Below, piece by piece: positions 35,693 through 46,247 of a stretch of 64,000 nt of DNA (its first letter is position 1; every line of letters starts with the position of its first letter). The notes below the pieces were generated by a model. It had not been told where the DNA came from. It saw nothing but the letters and a program-made list of their open reading frames with translations, and ran no database searches. The position numbers were made by a program, and so were the translations under genes. Source of the stretch: Xanthostigma xanthostigma (lineage: Eukaryota > Arthropoda > Insecta > Raphidioptera > Raphidiidae); contig OY754464.1 in NCBI GenBank assembly GCA_963575645.1, positions 1,116,001 through 1,180,000 on the forward strand, written 5' to 3'.

Positions 35693-36067
35693 GGATGTGT
35701 TAAGACCGGTGGCTGGTTTTGCTGCTGGAATCGTTGCTTGGACTTGTGGACTCGCTTGCGTGGTTACAAGTTGGATTTTAAATTTAGCATCTAAGCTATT
35801 TTTCGTGCTTGTTTTGAGCGAAAATCAATCAGAAGACGCTATCTTGCCACGTGGGCAAACATGGTCTCATAGTATGTCTTCTGTTCAGGGAGTAGGGACA
35901 TTCAACCTGTCACTGCGCGCGCGCCAAACCCATCTGCAAAGTCAGCTTCAAAACACGCATCGTGTGAAACGAACGCACAAAAGTCATCCCGATATCTAGA
36001 TACGAGTATAATATATGAACAGTTCCAGAAAAACGCTTGGAGAACATCTATAGCCGAAACGGTAACT
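35693..36067 (+). pseudogene. Unrecognised coding-like fragment with a frame break
   Basis: After an acceptor-like atatttag, one frame reads DVLRPVAGFAAGIVAWTCG and goes on through a hydrophobic stretch (LACVVTSWILNLASKLFFVL) to a polar stretch (SENQSEDAILPRGQTWSHS). Around 35,885 the plausible reading moves to another frame (GSRDIQPVTARAPNPS ... IIYEQFQKNAWRTSIAETVT), which ends exactly at a good donor (ACTG|GTAAGT). Either a one-base indel breaks a single exon, or a short intron ends at ttctgttcag 35,887 and joins the frames in phase 0; its donor would be weak. Composition is richer in GC and in balanced codons than the flanks. I do not recognise the family; it looks like a membrane protein with a cytosolic tail. 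No partner exons were seen nearby. Confidence 0.4.
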
Positions 36068-36275
36068 GGTAAGTGATTCAGCGCATCGGATGGGTTCTGT
36101 GAGTTAAGTGTGTCATTTTCGACAAGCATACTCATTTTGAAAAGGATCTGAGAGATTTTACAAAATTGTCCAAAAAAACACTAACACTAGGTATAATTAT
36201 GGGAAAAATGCAGATTTTCGAGATAATTCGAAAACATGTTTTTTTGTTTTCGAGTAGCTTATAGTCCCGGGAATA

Positions 36276-36557
36276 AAGACAAATAAATATAGTTTAAAAA
36301 AAAACTAAAAAACACGCTTTATATCGAACTAAAAAGTAAAAAATATTTTTTTTTAAATAAGCTTTAAACAATAATAATGAATAAAAAATACAAGTATTAT
36401 TGTGAAAAAAGCGTGGGGCCCCCCACGCTTTTTTCACAATAATACTTGTATTTTTTATTCATTATTATTGTTTAAAGCTTATTTAAAAAAAAATATTTTT
36501 TACTTTTTAGTTCGATATAAAGCGTGTTTTTTAATTTTTTTTAAACTATATTTATTT
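36276..36557. repeat. Large palindrome with almost no loop
   Basis: About 140-bp arms meet at gcgtgggg-CC-ccccacgc (36,411-36,428). They extend outward through aaacaataataatgaataaa and aacacgctttatatcgaact to aataaatatagttt / aaactatatttatt. Only scattered differences are seen. Confidence 0.92.
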
Positions 36558-36611
36558 TTCACCTTTTAGTTCGGTTTATTGTCAAAAATTTGCCGAAAAA
36601 AACAATTTTTT

Positions 36612-36712
36612 TTTCGGCGTGGACGGGATTAGAACCCACGACCCGTGATTCCGAGAGTTGACGTCAGCGAAGACCCGTGTCTTAGACCGCATGGCTACCA
36701 CTGTAGTTACAG
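36612..36712 (-). mobile_element. tRNA-derived (class II-like) SINE head
   Basis: Minus strand: tggtagccatgcggtctaag (A-box region), a long variable-arm-like part, then gtcgtgggttctaatcccgt (B box) and ccacgcc. It resembles a leucine/serine-type tRNA but with a disturbed acceptor, so a SINE is likelier than a gene. A TACA microsatellite follows at 36,777-36,800. Confidence 0.5.
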
Positions 36713-37129
36713 TGCTGGCATATTATACTACAGTAATAAACCACTTGCTGTAGTCCAAAGGAAGGTTACAAACAAACATACATACATACATACATACAAA
36801 CTTACAAGTGAAGTTAAAAGCGTGTAAAAATAAGTCAAACTTCGGAAAAATTAGGGGAAAGCTAGATTTTGGTATGAACCTTACTTTCGTGGTTCTAAAC
36901 AATAGTTTTTTTTTTTTTTTGTAAAATTATTTTTGTTTTTTGATTATTACCAAGGAAATACAATTATTTTTATATTGCAAATATACTGTTATGTATATTT
37001 TTTCACATGCATGAGATTCCAAATTGGTTTAAATTTTTTTTTTTCAAAATATATTGTAGTTCCGAATCGGGCGTACTACCATTATAAAAAACGACAATCT
37101 GGCGATTTTCCGTGTATGTGATAGCGCCC

Positions 37130-37435
37130 TAACAGTAAGATTATGTTAGAGAAAATAACAAAATATAAACTTCATTTAGAACATTGACAATTTGATATCA
37201 AGGTTGACATGCATCGTGTATCATGACGTCACATAAGCCCGCCAACATGGCCGATTGTTTAAACTGTTTATTTTTTAATGTGAAATTTAATAATTTTTTT
37301 CTTATGATGATATTACATTTTTAAATGGTTATCAATTTTTTTCTGTATTATGGTTGACTAATTAATCTATTAAAAATATAAAAAAAAACATGCGTATGAC
37401 CTATTGTGTATTTTCTTAATTCTTTTTATGATCTA
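37130..37435. other. No gene supported
   Basis: AT-rich; one tgacgtcacataagcccgcc patch near 37,224. Confidence 0.3.
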
Positions 37436-37449
37436 GGGGGCCCTGAAAA

Positions 37450-37585
37450 AGAGTGCATTTCGCAAGGGCCCCCGAAAACATTTGCATTTCGCAGGGACCC
37501 CCTTAAGAGTTTGTATTTTGCGGGGGTCCCCGAAAAAGTATACATTTCGCGGGAGCCCTCGAAAAAGTATGCATTTCGCGGGTAG
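37450..37585 (+). repeat. Minisatellite, about 29-30-bp unit
   Basis: Five units of (g/a)(c/t)att(t/c)cg(c)gggg(t/c)ccccgaaaaagta type. The open frames on both strands over it are produced by the repeat. Confidence 0.8.
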
Positions 37586-37919
37586 TCCAGTGCATTTAGA
37601 AATATTTTATCGGTGTGGCCCAAAAATTTCAAATACATTGTGTCTTTTGTTGCTCATTCGAAAGTTTCTTCGATGGAGACCTTAACTCTGAATAATTTGC
37701 GCATTGTCCAAATTGCCCCGTCCGCCGCCATCTTGGATTCTGTATTTTTATGTAATTAAAAGAAGACGCATTTAAATAAATGCTCAATTGACTCAGCTTT
37801 CTCTATGTTCCGTACCTACTGCCGTTTGCACACAGTGTAGTATATACAGAGGGGGCTTTGAAAATTATCCTAATTTGCAATGTTATAATTCAATATGTCT
37901 CCTAATTTTGATTAAACTG

Positions 37920-38245
37920 TAATTAAGGCCGTTGCAACGAGACTGATTTTGTTGCTGGATTCACTGCTAGATTCCCAGCGTGCTGTGGTGCTGGATTTTT
38001 TTACGAAGCTGAGTTTGTAGGTGGTTTTGGGGCGCGCGCAAGATCAGTTTAAATGCTAACAAAAATGGACGTTTATTGTCTCCGAACAAAACACACAACA
38101 TGACGCCACACGTTTGTCTATGACGTTTATCCATGTCGCCCACGTGACAAGGTACTGTTTTCTGATTGGTTCTTGCTCAAAGCTAGCAAAGATCGAGCGA
38201 GAAAAATAGTCCAGGTTCTAATTTTGAAAAACAGCTGAGTTAACA
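37920..38245. repeat. Diverged ggccg(c/t)tgca-type MITE
   Basis: Left end aaggccgttgcaacgagact and inner blocks (acgtttat, gtcgcccacgtgac, ctgattggttcttgctcaaa) match 27,979-28,340. The right end is lost. Confidence 0.65.
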
Positions 38246-38260
38246 GTGACGTCATTTCTA

Positions 38261-38529
38261 CGAATCTAAAAGGCTCGGCGAATGCGGGCTTGCGCTTGTA
38301 CAGTCTGTTGAAAAACTACAAACTCGCAACTCAACAAAACTAAAATAACAATAGCGTACTCGACTGTACTTTAAATCAGAAAAGCGACAAGTGACAAAGG
38401 CAACGAGTGATCACGGCCAATCACCGACGAGCGCACGTTCCGTGTAGGTAGCTGGGAGGTGGTGGGAGTCTAACGGCTCTAAAATGTGACGCTGTTTGTG
38501 ATTAACTTCCGAACCTTTTAGATCCGTGC
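38261..38529. mobile_element. ACGCGCC-family MITE, copy 1 (worn ends)
   Basis: cgaatctaaaaggctcgg at the left and ccgaaccttttagatccgtg at the right; inside are aaaaactacaaactcgcaac and caaaggcaacgagtgatcac. It lies about 560 bases upstream of the DRAM2-like start codon. Confidence 0.75.
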
Positions 38530-38639
38530 AAAACTGTTCTGGAAATATATCGTGCTTCCCATCTGCACAGTAGTACATTGTTTTGGATGTATCTTTAAAG
38601 ATTTGGCCAGCGTTAGCCATATAAGCGTACGAAAACACT

Positions 38640-38800
38640 GTCATAGTTCAGTCATTTTGTATAAATTATATATACAAACCTTCCTCGTTTATCGCTCTTT
38701 CTATTAGTGAAAACCGTATGAAAATCCGTTCGGTAGTTTTTGAGTTTATCGCATTCAGACAGACAGACACGGCGGGAGTCTTTGTTTTACATAGATACAA
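38640..38800 (+). repeat. Dispersed-repeat fragment
   Basis: ccgtatgaaaatccgttcgg, agtttttgagtttatcgc and cagacagacaga followed by a tttgttttacatagatac tail, a pattern typical of short moth/butterfly repeats. Close to the likely promoter of the DRAM2-like gene. Confidence 0.45.
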
Positions 38801-39093
38801 CTATTTCTGATTCCTGTTCTGTACAAAAGGCTTATCAAAATGTCCCCGTATTAGAGTTCATCATTATTTATAATTTTGCTTAAACAATATTAATCTTTTA
38901 TGTAAAATTATTCAGTCAGTGCTTCAGTGAACAAAATTTCCAATTGAAGGAAAATAAAGTGTTTAATGCTGCACTATGTAAATATCTAGACGAAAAAAAC
39001 TAATTAATAAAAAATTTTAAGTCAGAAAACAAAACGTGCTGTTGATGTCTCTAATAAAATAGTGAATTAACTGATAATAATCGATCAAGCACA

Positions 39094-39167
39094 ATGGGAA
39101 AATGCGAAAATGCATACGTGCTTCCCTTATCATTATTTATATTAATACCAGTTACTTTCCTGACAAC
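39094..39167 (+). CDS. DRAM2-like protein, exon 1 (start codon, TM1)
   Basis: ATG in good context (cacaATGg), 24 codons plus two bases, then donor AC|GTAAGT. It encodes a short N-terminus (MGKCENAYVLP) and hydrophobic TM1 (LSLFILIPVTFLT). The two left-over bases join the next exon's first base to make ACA (Thr), continuing into YSLSVFWGHVVPTLPYISETG. The six exons total 816 bases, 271 residues plus stop, close to the 266 residues of human DRAM2. Known of the family: DRAM/TMEM150 (Frag1/DRAM/Sfk1) proteins are six-TM proteins of lysosome or plasma membrane; DRAM1 and DRAM2 promote autophagy. No other upstream ATG gives a TM1 with the right phase. The 5' UTR probably lies within 38,850-39,093. 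Confidence 0.85.
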
Positions 39168-39689
39168 GTAAGTATAACAATAAATTATTTTATATCGGTG
39201 GCAAATGTAGGTTTTTGGGTGCCTAGGGCATACATATAACACCAGAAATAAGGATTGTTTGGCTTTGCCACTATATCGGTTAACTACGACACAAAAAAGC
39301 TTTAAATATTCTGCATTGAAATTTTTCAATAAGCTTCCCAGTTATTTACAAAGCTTGCCTACCCAAAAATATAACCAGTGGGAGTATATGCCCAAGTAAT
39401 TCAAGAATTACAAGGCGCGAAATTTTACGTGTTTTGTTTGAAAATCGGTGTATATATTTAACGACACTTGGAGCTTAATATAGTATAACTTAATTTACTT
39501 ATTCTAAGAAAAAAATAACAGTTGAAAATAATGAAACACAGAAAGGAAAATATAATTTTAATAATTTCATGGTTCTCTATGTAATATTATGTTATTGTGT
39601 CATGCAAAAATTAAACAAAGAGCTACCTAACTAACATCTTCAGAACAAAAGAACAACAGATTTTTTTTCAAAATATTTCTGAAATTATG

Positions 39690-40060
39690 AGTTTAGAAAA
39701 AAAAATTCATAACTTTCTTGTAAAAACAGATTAAAATAAACCGTTATGAAAAGTACCCAATTATTATATAAAAACAATTTTATAACATATATGCGCCGAC
39801 TTTAGCTCAAAGAATTTTTTACAAAACTTTCTTATAAAGTAGAATAATAAAACATTATAAAAAGTACACCATTATTATATAAAAAACAACTATGGCATGT
39901 ATCTCTTTTGCGCATGCGCCGATTTTTCCCAAAAATTATACAAAACTCTTGTAAAAATAAATCGAATAATAAACCGTTATGAAAAGTATACCATTCTTAT
40001 ATACAAACAACTTTATAACTTATACCTCTTCTGCGCATGCGCCGAATTTCCCTCAAAAAA
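39690..40060 (+). repeat. Tandem repeat with GCGCATGCGC boxes, left part
   Basis: About three units near 120 bases: aaaactttcttgtaaa, accgttatgaaaagta, attatataaaaacaac, then (tgcgca)tgcgccga. The array resumes at 41,697 after the inserted MITE. In DRAM2-like intron 1. Confidence 0.8.
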
Positions 40061-40063
40061 AAA

Positions 40064-41695
40064 TTAGTTGTCTGTAAAGTCGGTTTACGGACGATAGTTT
40101 TACGTGATAACGTATTCCGCACGAATATCATATTTAATAACACATTACTGCGCTCTCGCTTGCACGCACAGGGTCAGGCGGAACGTTACACTTTTTCGTG
40201 CGTGCAGCTGGTGTTTCATCAATTTATAAGACGTTATCACGTCAAAAACTTAGTCCGCCATCTTTAGAAGTCCGCCATATTGGATTTACAGTGACAACAC
40301 TTTATTTTTCGAGTTATTCTCAGCAAGCCCTTTCATTTGATACCCATATTGTAGGAAAGCATAATAAAATTAGTCCGCCATCTTTAGAAATCCGTCATAT
40401 TGGTTTTAGTCTGACGTCACTTTATTTTTCGAGTTATTTTCAGCAAGTCCTTTAATTTGATACCCATATTGTAGGAAATCATAATAAAATTAGTCCGCCA
40501 TCTTTAGAAGTCCGCCATATTGGATTTAGAGTGACGTCACTTTATTTTTCGCATTATTCTCAACAAGTCCTTTCATTTGATCCCCATATTGTAGGAAAGC
40601 ATAATAAAATTAGTCCGCCATCTTTAGAAGTCCGACATATTGGATTTAGAGTGACGTCACTTTATTTTTCGAGTTATTCTCAGCAAACCCTTTCATTTGA
40701 TACCCATATTGTAGGAAAGCATACTAAAATTAGTCCGCCATCTTTAGAGGACCGCCATATTGGATTTAGAGTGACGTCATTTTATTTTTCGAGTTATTTT
40801 CAGCAAGCCCTTTCCTTTGATACCCATATTGTAGGAAAGCATAAAAAACTTAGTCCGCCATATTGATTTTAGACTGACGTCACTTTATTTTTCGAGTTAT
40901 TCTCAGCAAGTCCTTTCATTTGATACTCATATTGTAGGAAAGCATAATAAAATTCGTCCGCCATCTTTAGAAGTCCGCCATATTGGATTTAGAGTGACGT
41001 CACTTTATTTTTCGAGTTATTCTCAACAAGCCCTTTCATTTGATACCCATATTTTAGGAAAGCATAATAAAATAAGTCCGCCATCTTTAGAAGTCCGTCA
41101 TATTGGATTTAGAGTGACGTCACTTTATTTTTCGAGTTATTTTCAGCAAGCCTTTTCATTTGATACCCATATTGTAGGAAAGCATAAAAAACTTAGTCCG
41201 CCATCTTTAGAAGTCCGCCATATTGTTTTTAGACTGACGTCACGTTATTTTTCGAGTTATTCTCAGCAAGTCCTTTCATTTGATACCCATATTGTAGGAA
41301 AGCATAATAAAATTAGTCCGCCATCTTTAGAAGTCCGCCATATTGGATTTAGAGTGACGTCACTTTATTTTTCGAGTTATTTTCAGCAAGCCCTTTCATT
41401 TGATACCCATATTGTAGGAAAGCATAATAAAATTAGTCCGCCATCTTTAGAAGTCCGCCATATTGGATTTAGAGTGACGTCACAGAGCTAATCATGCATT
41501 GTCATTCAAACTAAACGTGTATACAAATTTTCATCTCAATCGGTTGATGATATCTGCCGCTCGAATATCATATTTAAGTCAGGCGGAACGTGACACATTC
41601 GGAACGTGACACTTTTTCGTACATGTAGCCGGTGTTTCATCAATTTATAAGATTGGTGTTTCATCAATTTATAAGACTTTATCACGTCAAAAAAC
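40064..41695. mobile_element. MITE with acgtgataacgt termini expanded by an internal array
   Basis: The left end (ttgtctgtaaagtcggttta, gttttacgtgataacgt) and the right end (agactttatcacgtcaaaaa) are those of the 34,211 MITE, but the middle carries the 1.2-kb 120-bp array. The element interrupts the surrounding tandem repeat. Confidence 0.75.
40251..41483 (+). repeat. Satellite-like array, 120-bp unit, 10 copies plus a part
   Basis: Units start with ta(g)tccgccatctttagaa at 40,251, 40,371, 40,491, 40,611, 40,731, 40,851 (a 103-bp unit lacking 17 bases), 40,954, 41,074, 41,194, 41,314 and a partial one at 41,434. Ten units carry TGACGTCA. Because 120 is divisible by 3, one frame stays open over long parts; that is not a protein gene. 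Confidence 0.95.
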
Positions 41696-41696
41696 A

Positions 41697-41945
41697 TTTT
41701 ACAAATCTTTCTTGTAAAGAAGAATAATAAAACATATAAAAAGTACACCATTATTATATAAAAAACAACTATGGCATGTATCTCTTTTGCGCATGCGCCG
41801 ATTTTCCCCAAAAAATTTACAAAAATTTCTAGTAAAAATAGATAGAGTAAAAACCGTTTTAAAAACTATATTATTATTATATAAAACAACATTATAAGAG
41901 ATATATTCTTTTACGCATGCGCCGATGTTCCCCAAAAACAATAGG
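41697..41945 (+). repeat. Tandem repeat with GCGCATGCGC boxes, right part
   Basis: Two further units of the 39,690 array, the first nearly identical to the unit at about 39,826 (taataaaaca...tgcgcatgcgccgattt). Confidence 0.8.
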
Positions 41946-41949
41946 CCAC

Positions 41950-42425
41950 TTCATATTTGCATATCAAACATCCTCCCAAAATTTGGTTTCAATCCGCTCA
42001 TTCTTGGTGTCGGAATGATAAGAAATGTCAAAAGTGACGTTTGCATCTGTCAAAGATTTAAGTTCTAATAATTAGTTATTCAAATTGTTAACTTAGAAGG
42101 CGTTGCATTTTACAAATATTTCAAATGGCATCCGTTTTTGAACAAATGCTATCTTCTTGTTTTATTATTGTCATAAATAAAATTATCGACCAATTTTATT
42201 TTAAGACAGAACATACGCAATAATTATATTACCATGTTATATCGTGCAACAGAGAGAGATAACCGAAAGATGTTTGCTATCGGTTATATCAGATTTAATT
42301 TATTTCTATATAAATGTGTATAAAAAAACTGATTGTGCAAATTATGTTGTACGAAATTTATGTAAAATTTTCTCCTCTTTCGTTTAAGACAGGTTTCGAA
42401 CCGATCTGATTTAAATTGAGCGAGT
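41950..42425. repeat. Inverted copy of the interior of the 30,121 element
   Basis: cctcccaaaatttggtttca, tagaaggcgttgcattt and tctcctctttcgtttaagac match 30,290-30,695 in reverse. A fragment of the hairpin family (ataaaattatcgaccaattt, 42,178) is inserted in it. Confidence 0.65.
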
Positions 42426-42839
42426 TATAAGCGAAAAACTTCGTTTTTTCTAAATTGCTCCCCTCTGGAGCAAAAATTCAAAAATCGGGCGACGTTAGGA
42501 TCTAAGTTACCCGGAGACAAATCGAACAAAAAAAATTTTTTTATAATCGGTTAAGCCGTTTGGGCTGTACGCTGGATACAAAATTCGGGATCACAGATTC
42601 ACAGATTCACAGACAAAGCGAGTACATATAGGCGCTTTAGCTTACGCTATTCGCGCCTAAAAACCAAATACAGTTGCTTATCACTAATAAATGTTATTAC
42701 AACATAGAGGAATTTTTTGACTCTCAATTTTAATTAAATGTATATTATTGATGACTTCACACTGTATGTATATATATTTTGTTTGCAAATATATTCTATT
42801 CTATTCTATTAAAGTCCATTGTTGCTCCATTTTACAACC

Positions 42840-42905
42840 AGCGGTCCGTCCCGGTTTCACCCGGGTGCAAAAGAACGAATGGGGGAGGGACATAAGTACA
42901 TACAT
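42840..42905 (-). mobile_element. Helitron 3'-end fragment
   Basis: agcggtccgtcccggtttca, cacccgggtgc and aagaacgaatgggggaggga, as in 22,705. Followed by a GATAA microsatellite (about 42,930-42,955). Confidence 0.65.
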
Positions 42906-43307
42906 TCATCTTGAGTGTTGTGTCCAAGATAAGATAAGATAAGATAAAATTTATTACTTATAAAATATGTACAATAAAAAAGTTATGCGTGGTCATACAT
43001 AAATAAAAAAAAAAAACAAAAAAAAAATATACGCGTCGAATTGAGAACCTCCTCCGTTTTTGTTTTCCGTCGGTTAATTAACAAAAAATTTTTGGACAGC
43101 GTTCCGTTAACCGTCTGCATAGTGTACAAAAAAAACAAAAGCATTAAATATTACAAAGTATTAATATGGGAAAAATTTCATGATGATAGGAGTTACCATT
43201 CAAAAGTATTACAAATTTTGAGTTAAGAATGTTCTTTGGGTTTAAAATTCATTTGTAACAGAGTTGTAGCTTAGTGATGTGACCAAAGAAAAATAAATGC
43301 TCCCAAA

Positions 43308-43460
43308 AAATTGTCAAAACTAACACAAAAATTTATCAAAATTCACGCACAAATTGTCAACTTCACCCCAAAAAATTGTCAAAATACATCCAATAAATTG
43401 TCAAAATTCACCCAAAAAAAATTGTCAAAATTCAAAACTCAAAAATTGTCAATATTGAGC
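43308..43460 (+). repeat. Minisatellite, about 22-bp unit
   Basis: Six to seven copies of aaaaaattgtcaa(a/c)(a/t)tcac-like units. The 78-codon frame over it is a by-product. Confidence 0.75.
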
Positions 43461-43649
43461 CATAATAATGATACGAATGTCATAAATGCGAAAGCAACTC
43501 TGTCCGTCTGTTGCGCTTTCACGGCCAGACCGCTGAGCCGTTTGTGATGAAATTAAATATAGAGATAGTTTAAACTCTAGGGAAAAAATTAACTCCTAAA
43601 TTCCTTCTCATAAAATAAAGTTAAAAGTAGGTATTCCGTTACTTTTAAT

Positions 43650-44060
43650 GCTAAATCTTGATGCGCCCAAATTGTGTAATGGTACACGTTTACAAGTTTC
43701 TCATCTGAGTTGAAATATTGTTAGGACTATTATAATTACTGGCAAAAATAAAGGAGACAGTGTTTTAATACCATGAACACCAATGGATTTGCTTTTTCGA
43801 TTTAAAAGATTACAATTTTCACTAAAAACAGCTTTCGGAATAACTGTAAACAAAGCCCAAGGAGAGCTGGCAACCATTTAGAAAAACCGTGAATATGTAT
43901 CTAATCCACAAAATCTCTTAATATGTTTTTGCAAAAGACGGTAAAAAAAAACATTGCTTATAGGGTCGTATAAATTAGAGTCTTGGTTGAATTTTTTAAT
44001 CAGTTACATCAGTATTATTGTACACACTGATTCCACGGGGACGAAGTCGCGGGTAAACGC
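43650..44060 (+). pseudogene. Second decayed Helitron helicase remnant, in DRAM2-like intron 1
   Basis: Same region as the 3,130-3,488 copy, but on the plus strand and broken by stops and frame shifts. NIVRTIIITGKNKGDSVLIP, then FRFKRLQFSLKTAFG and ITVNKAQGE can be read in pieces. The end carries the Helitron-like sequence gggacgaagtcgcgggta at about 44,037-44,054. It lies about 80 bases before DRAM2-like exon 2. No function is expected. Confidence 0.7.
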
Positions 44061-44138
44061 AAATACTATTTAACTATTAAGTGGTTCACAGTTATATTCT
44101 TAAATAAAAAAAACCTTGTTATTGTACATCTGCTACAG

Positions 44139-44260
44139 ATACTCCTTATCAGTGTTCTGGGGTCATGTTGTGCCAACGCTGCCGTACATCAGTGAAACAG
44201 GCGTGCTATCACCGGAAAACTGTATCTTTGGCCAACTGCTAAACATTGCAGCTGTTCTCT
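44139..44260 (+). CDS. DRAM2-like protein, exon 2 (luminal loop 1, TM2)
   Basis: Acceptor ctacag, donor TCT|GTACGT. Encodes YSLSVFWGHVVPTLPYISETG, then LSPENCIFGQLLNIAAVL. The LPYIS(D/E)TG motif at residues 39-46 and the NIAAVL start of TM2 are hallmarks of DRAM proteins. The exon ends in phase 1 and joins TT of the next exon to make TTT (Phe). The 5-kb intron before it holds the 120-bp satellite-like array, hAT-type and other repeats, and a decayed Helitron helicase. That helicase ends only about 80 bases upstream of this exon. Confidence 0.92.
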
Positions 44261-44413
44261 GTACGTATTATCATTTCATAACAATCCCTATCATTAAGGC
44301 CACAAACTATCCAGCGCCAATTTATATTTTCAGTTTACTAAATACTATTTTAAATACGTTAAATATTCAATTGATACCTTCACCAGTTATATTTAATTAG
44401 AACCTAGATGATA

Positions 44414-44731
44414 GTATAATACGCGGCACGACTCTAAAAGGCTCGGAAGTTAGATGCGAATGCGGGCTTGCGCTTGTAAAGTCTGTTGAAAAACTACAAA
44501 CTCGCAACTCAACAAAAACTAAAATAACAATAACAACTTGACAATAGCGTATTCGACTGTACTTTAAAGCAGGAAAGCGACAAGTGACAAAGGCAACGAG
44601 CGATCACGGCCAATCGCAGGTAGCTGGGAGGTGGTGGAAGTATCAACGGCTCTAAAATGTGCCTTTGCGACGCTGTTTGTGACTAGCTTTCGAACCTTTT
44701 AGATCCGTGGCGCGTACTATACGCATTTTAC
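44414..44731. mobile_element. ACGCGCC-family MITE, copy 2
   Basis: Left tataatacgcggcacgac, right atccgtggcgcgtactata, with long inverted termini (ctaaaaggctcggaagtta and complement). In DRAM2-like intron 2, 153 bases after exon 2. Confidence 0.85.
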
Positions 44732-45716
44732 GTGGAACGATTTTCAACAATGCATTACTGATTTCCGTATCTACCATATCAACAAAGCTCACGTTTATAT
44801 TATTGCGTCTTGAATGAATTTCACTGTATCTCAGTTCATGGTTATATAAGAAGAGATTTTCTTCCGCTGAGTTATCAAATAATTTGATAAGATTTTGTTT
44901 TTTTATTAAAAAGGTCACTAAATAAATATGTAAATTATTGCGACTGTTCAACTTCTATAAATACAAATAATTAAATATATATTACAAAATGACGTACAAC
45001 TTTCTTATCAAAACTGTGCGGGTGTTTTGTGTTTACAAGAAATCCAAAGAAACTTTCAAGTAATTTTTTTTTATTATTCTAATACCTACAACACGCTCAG
45101 CAGATAAGGCTTTTAAGTAATTAAATCGACTCCATTGAGCGACTGGATCATCCCAACTGGAGTTACTACAAGGAACTATACGCAGTTGCAAGGCCAAAAA
45201 AGTCGTTTTATTACGATTTTTTTCTGAAAAGGGGTTTTCTTTGACAAATACAAGAATAATAAATGTAGTGGTAACTTTTAGGTTTATTTCTGAATTTTTT
45301 ATTTTTAAAAATATTGATTCACACTGCTCCTGTGGACGGTCTCCTGGAGGTCCTTCAAAAAAAGGTGTCAGGCGGTGTGCAAGATATCTCCGGCTTGGAT
45401 TATCTGAATTTAAAAAAATCAGAAGATTCTATTAGTAGATAGATAAATCTAGGTACTAATCGAAGGAATAGACGAAATTTTGATTTTTTAACAAAATGGC
45501 AGCTCCAAAAAGAAAAATTTCCGGTTTTCGACCAAACAATTTTTTTTAATTGTTTAATAAAATAGAAATGATTATCGGAAATCTTCTTCGATTAATATCA
45601 GATGAATATATCTGAGAAGGTTATGTTAAAATTTCAGACCGATCGCACACCGACTTTGAAAACACCGTTTTGAGAAAAACACATTCAAAGTTACTATAAC
45701 GCGCATGCGTCTACAC

Positions 45717-46247
45717 TAGAGATGTGCCGGATATCCGTATCCGCGGATATCCGAGGGAGAAGAAAGATCCGTATCCGTATCCGTTAGTTTTTGGCGGATC
45801 TTTTACGGATCTTTAACCTTATTAATTTTCAATTCATAGATGAAATTTTATATATATAGGTGATTAGGTAATAATGAAAAACTGTTAAATTCCATTCAGA
45901 TTATTTTTTATTTATTTGGCACCTTTATATTGCAAAAATTTATCGTAATGAGTACCATACCAATAGTACATAACTCAAAGGTACTAATAAAAAACTATCT
46001 TTATAATGAGATATTGCACATCGATCTTTGGAAAGAGACAATCTGTTATGAGAGTTTACTCTTAAAGAGGTCAATAACTTTTTCCCATAACAGATAGTCT
46101 CTTTCCAAAGGTCGATGTGCAATATTTACCGCCGCGTACTCTAAGAAAGTTAAGATCCGTATCCGTATCCGCGGATCTTGAAACCAAATATCCGTATTCA
46201 GATCCGTATCCGCGGATATGCATTTTTAACGATCCGGCACATCACCA
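45717..46247. mobile_element. hAT-type MITE, copy 2, perfect 8-bp target duplication
   Basis: Termini tagagatgtgccgg / ccggcacatcacca, flanked by GTCTACAC on both sides (45,709-45,716; 46,248-46,255). Same internal stem as copy 1. In DRAM2-like intron 2. Confidence 0.92.

Noticed and set aside
40251..41483. CRISPR-like regular repeat array
   Set aside because: Whole 120-bp units are repeated, with no variable spacers. The window is eukaryotic with spliced genes.
40198..41491. Long open frames across the 120-bp array that look like a repeat protein (SPPSLEVRHIGFRVTS...)
   Set aside because: The unit length is divisible by 3, so any open frame persists. The 103-bp unit breaks it, there is no start or splice context, and the array lies in a MITE.
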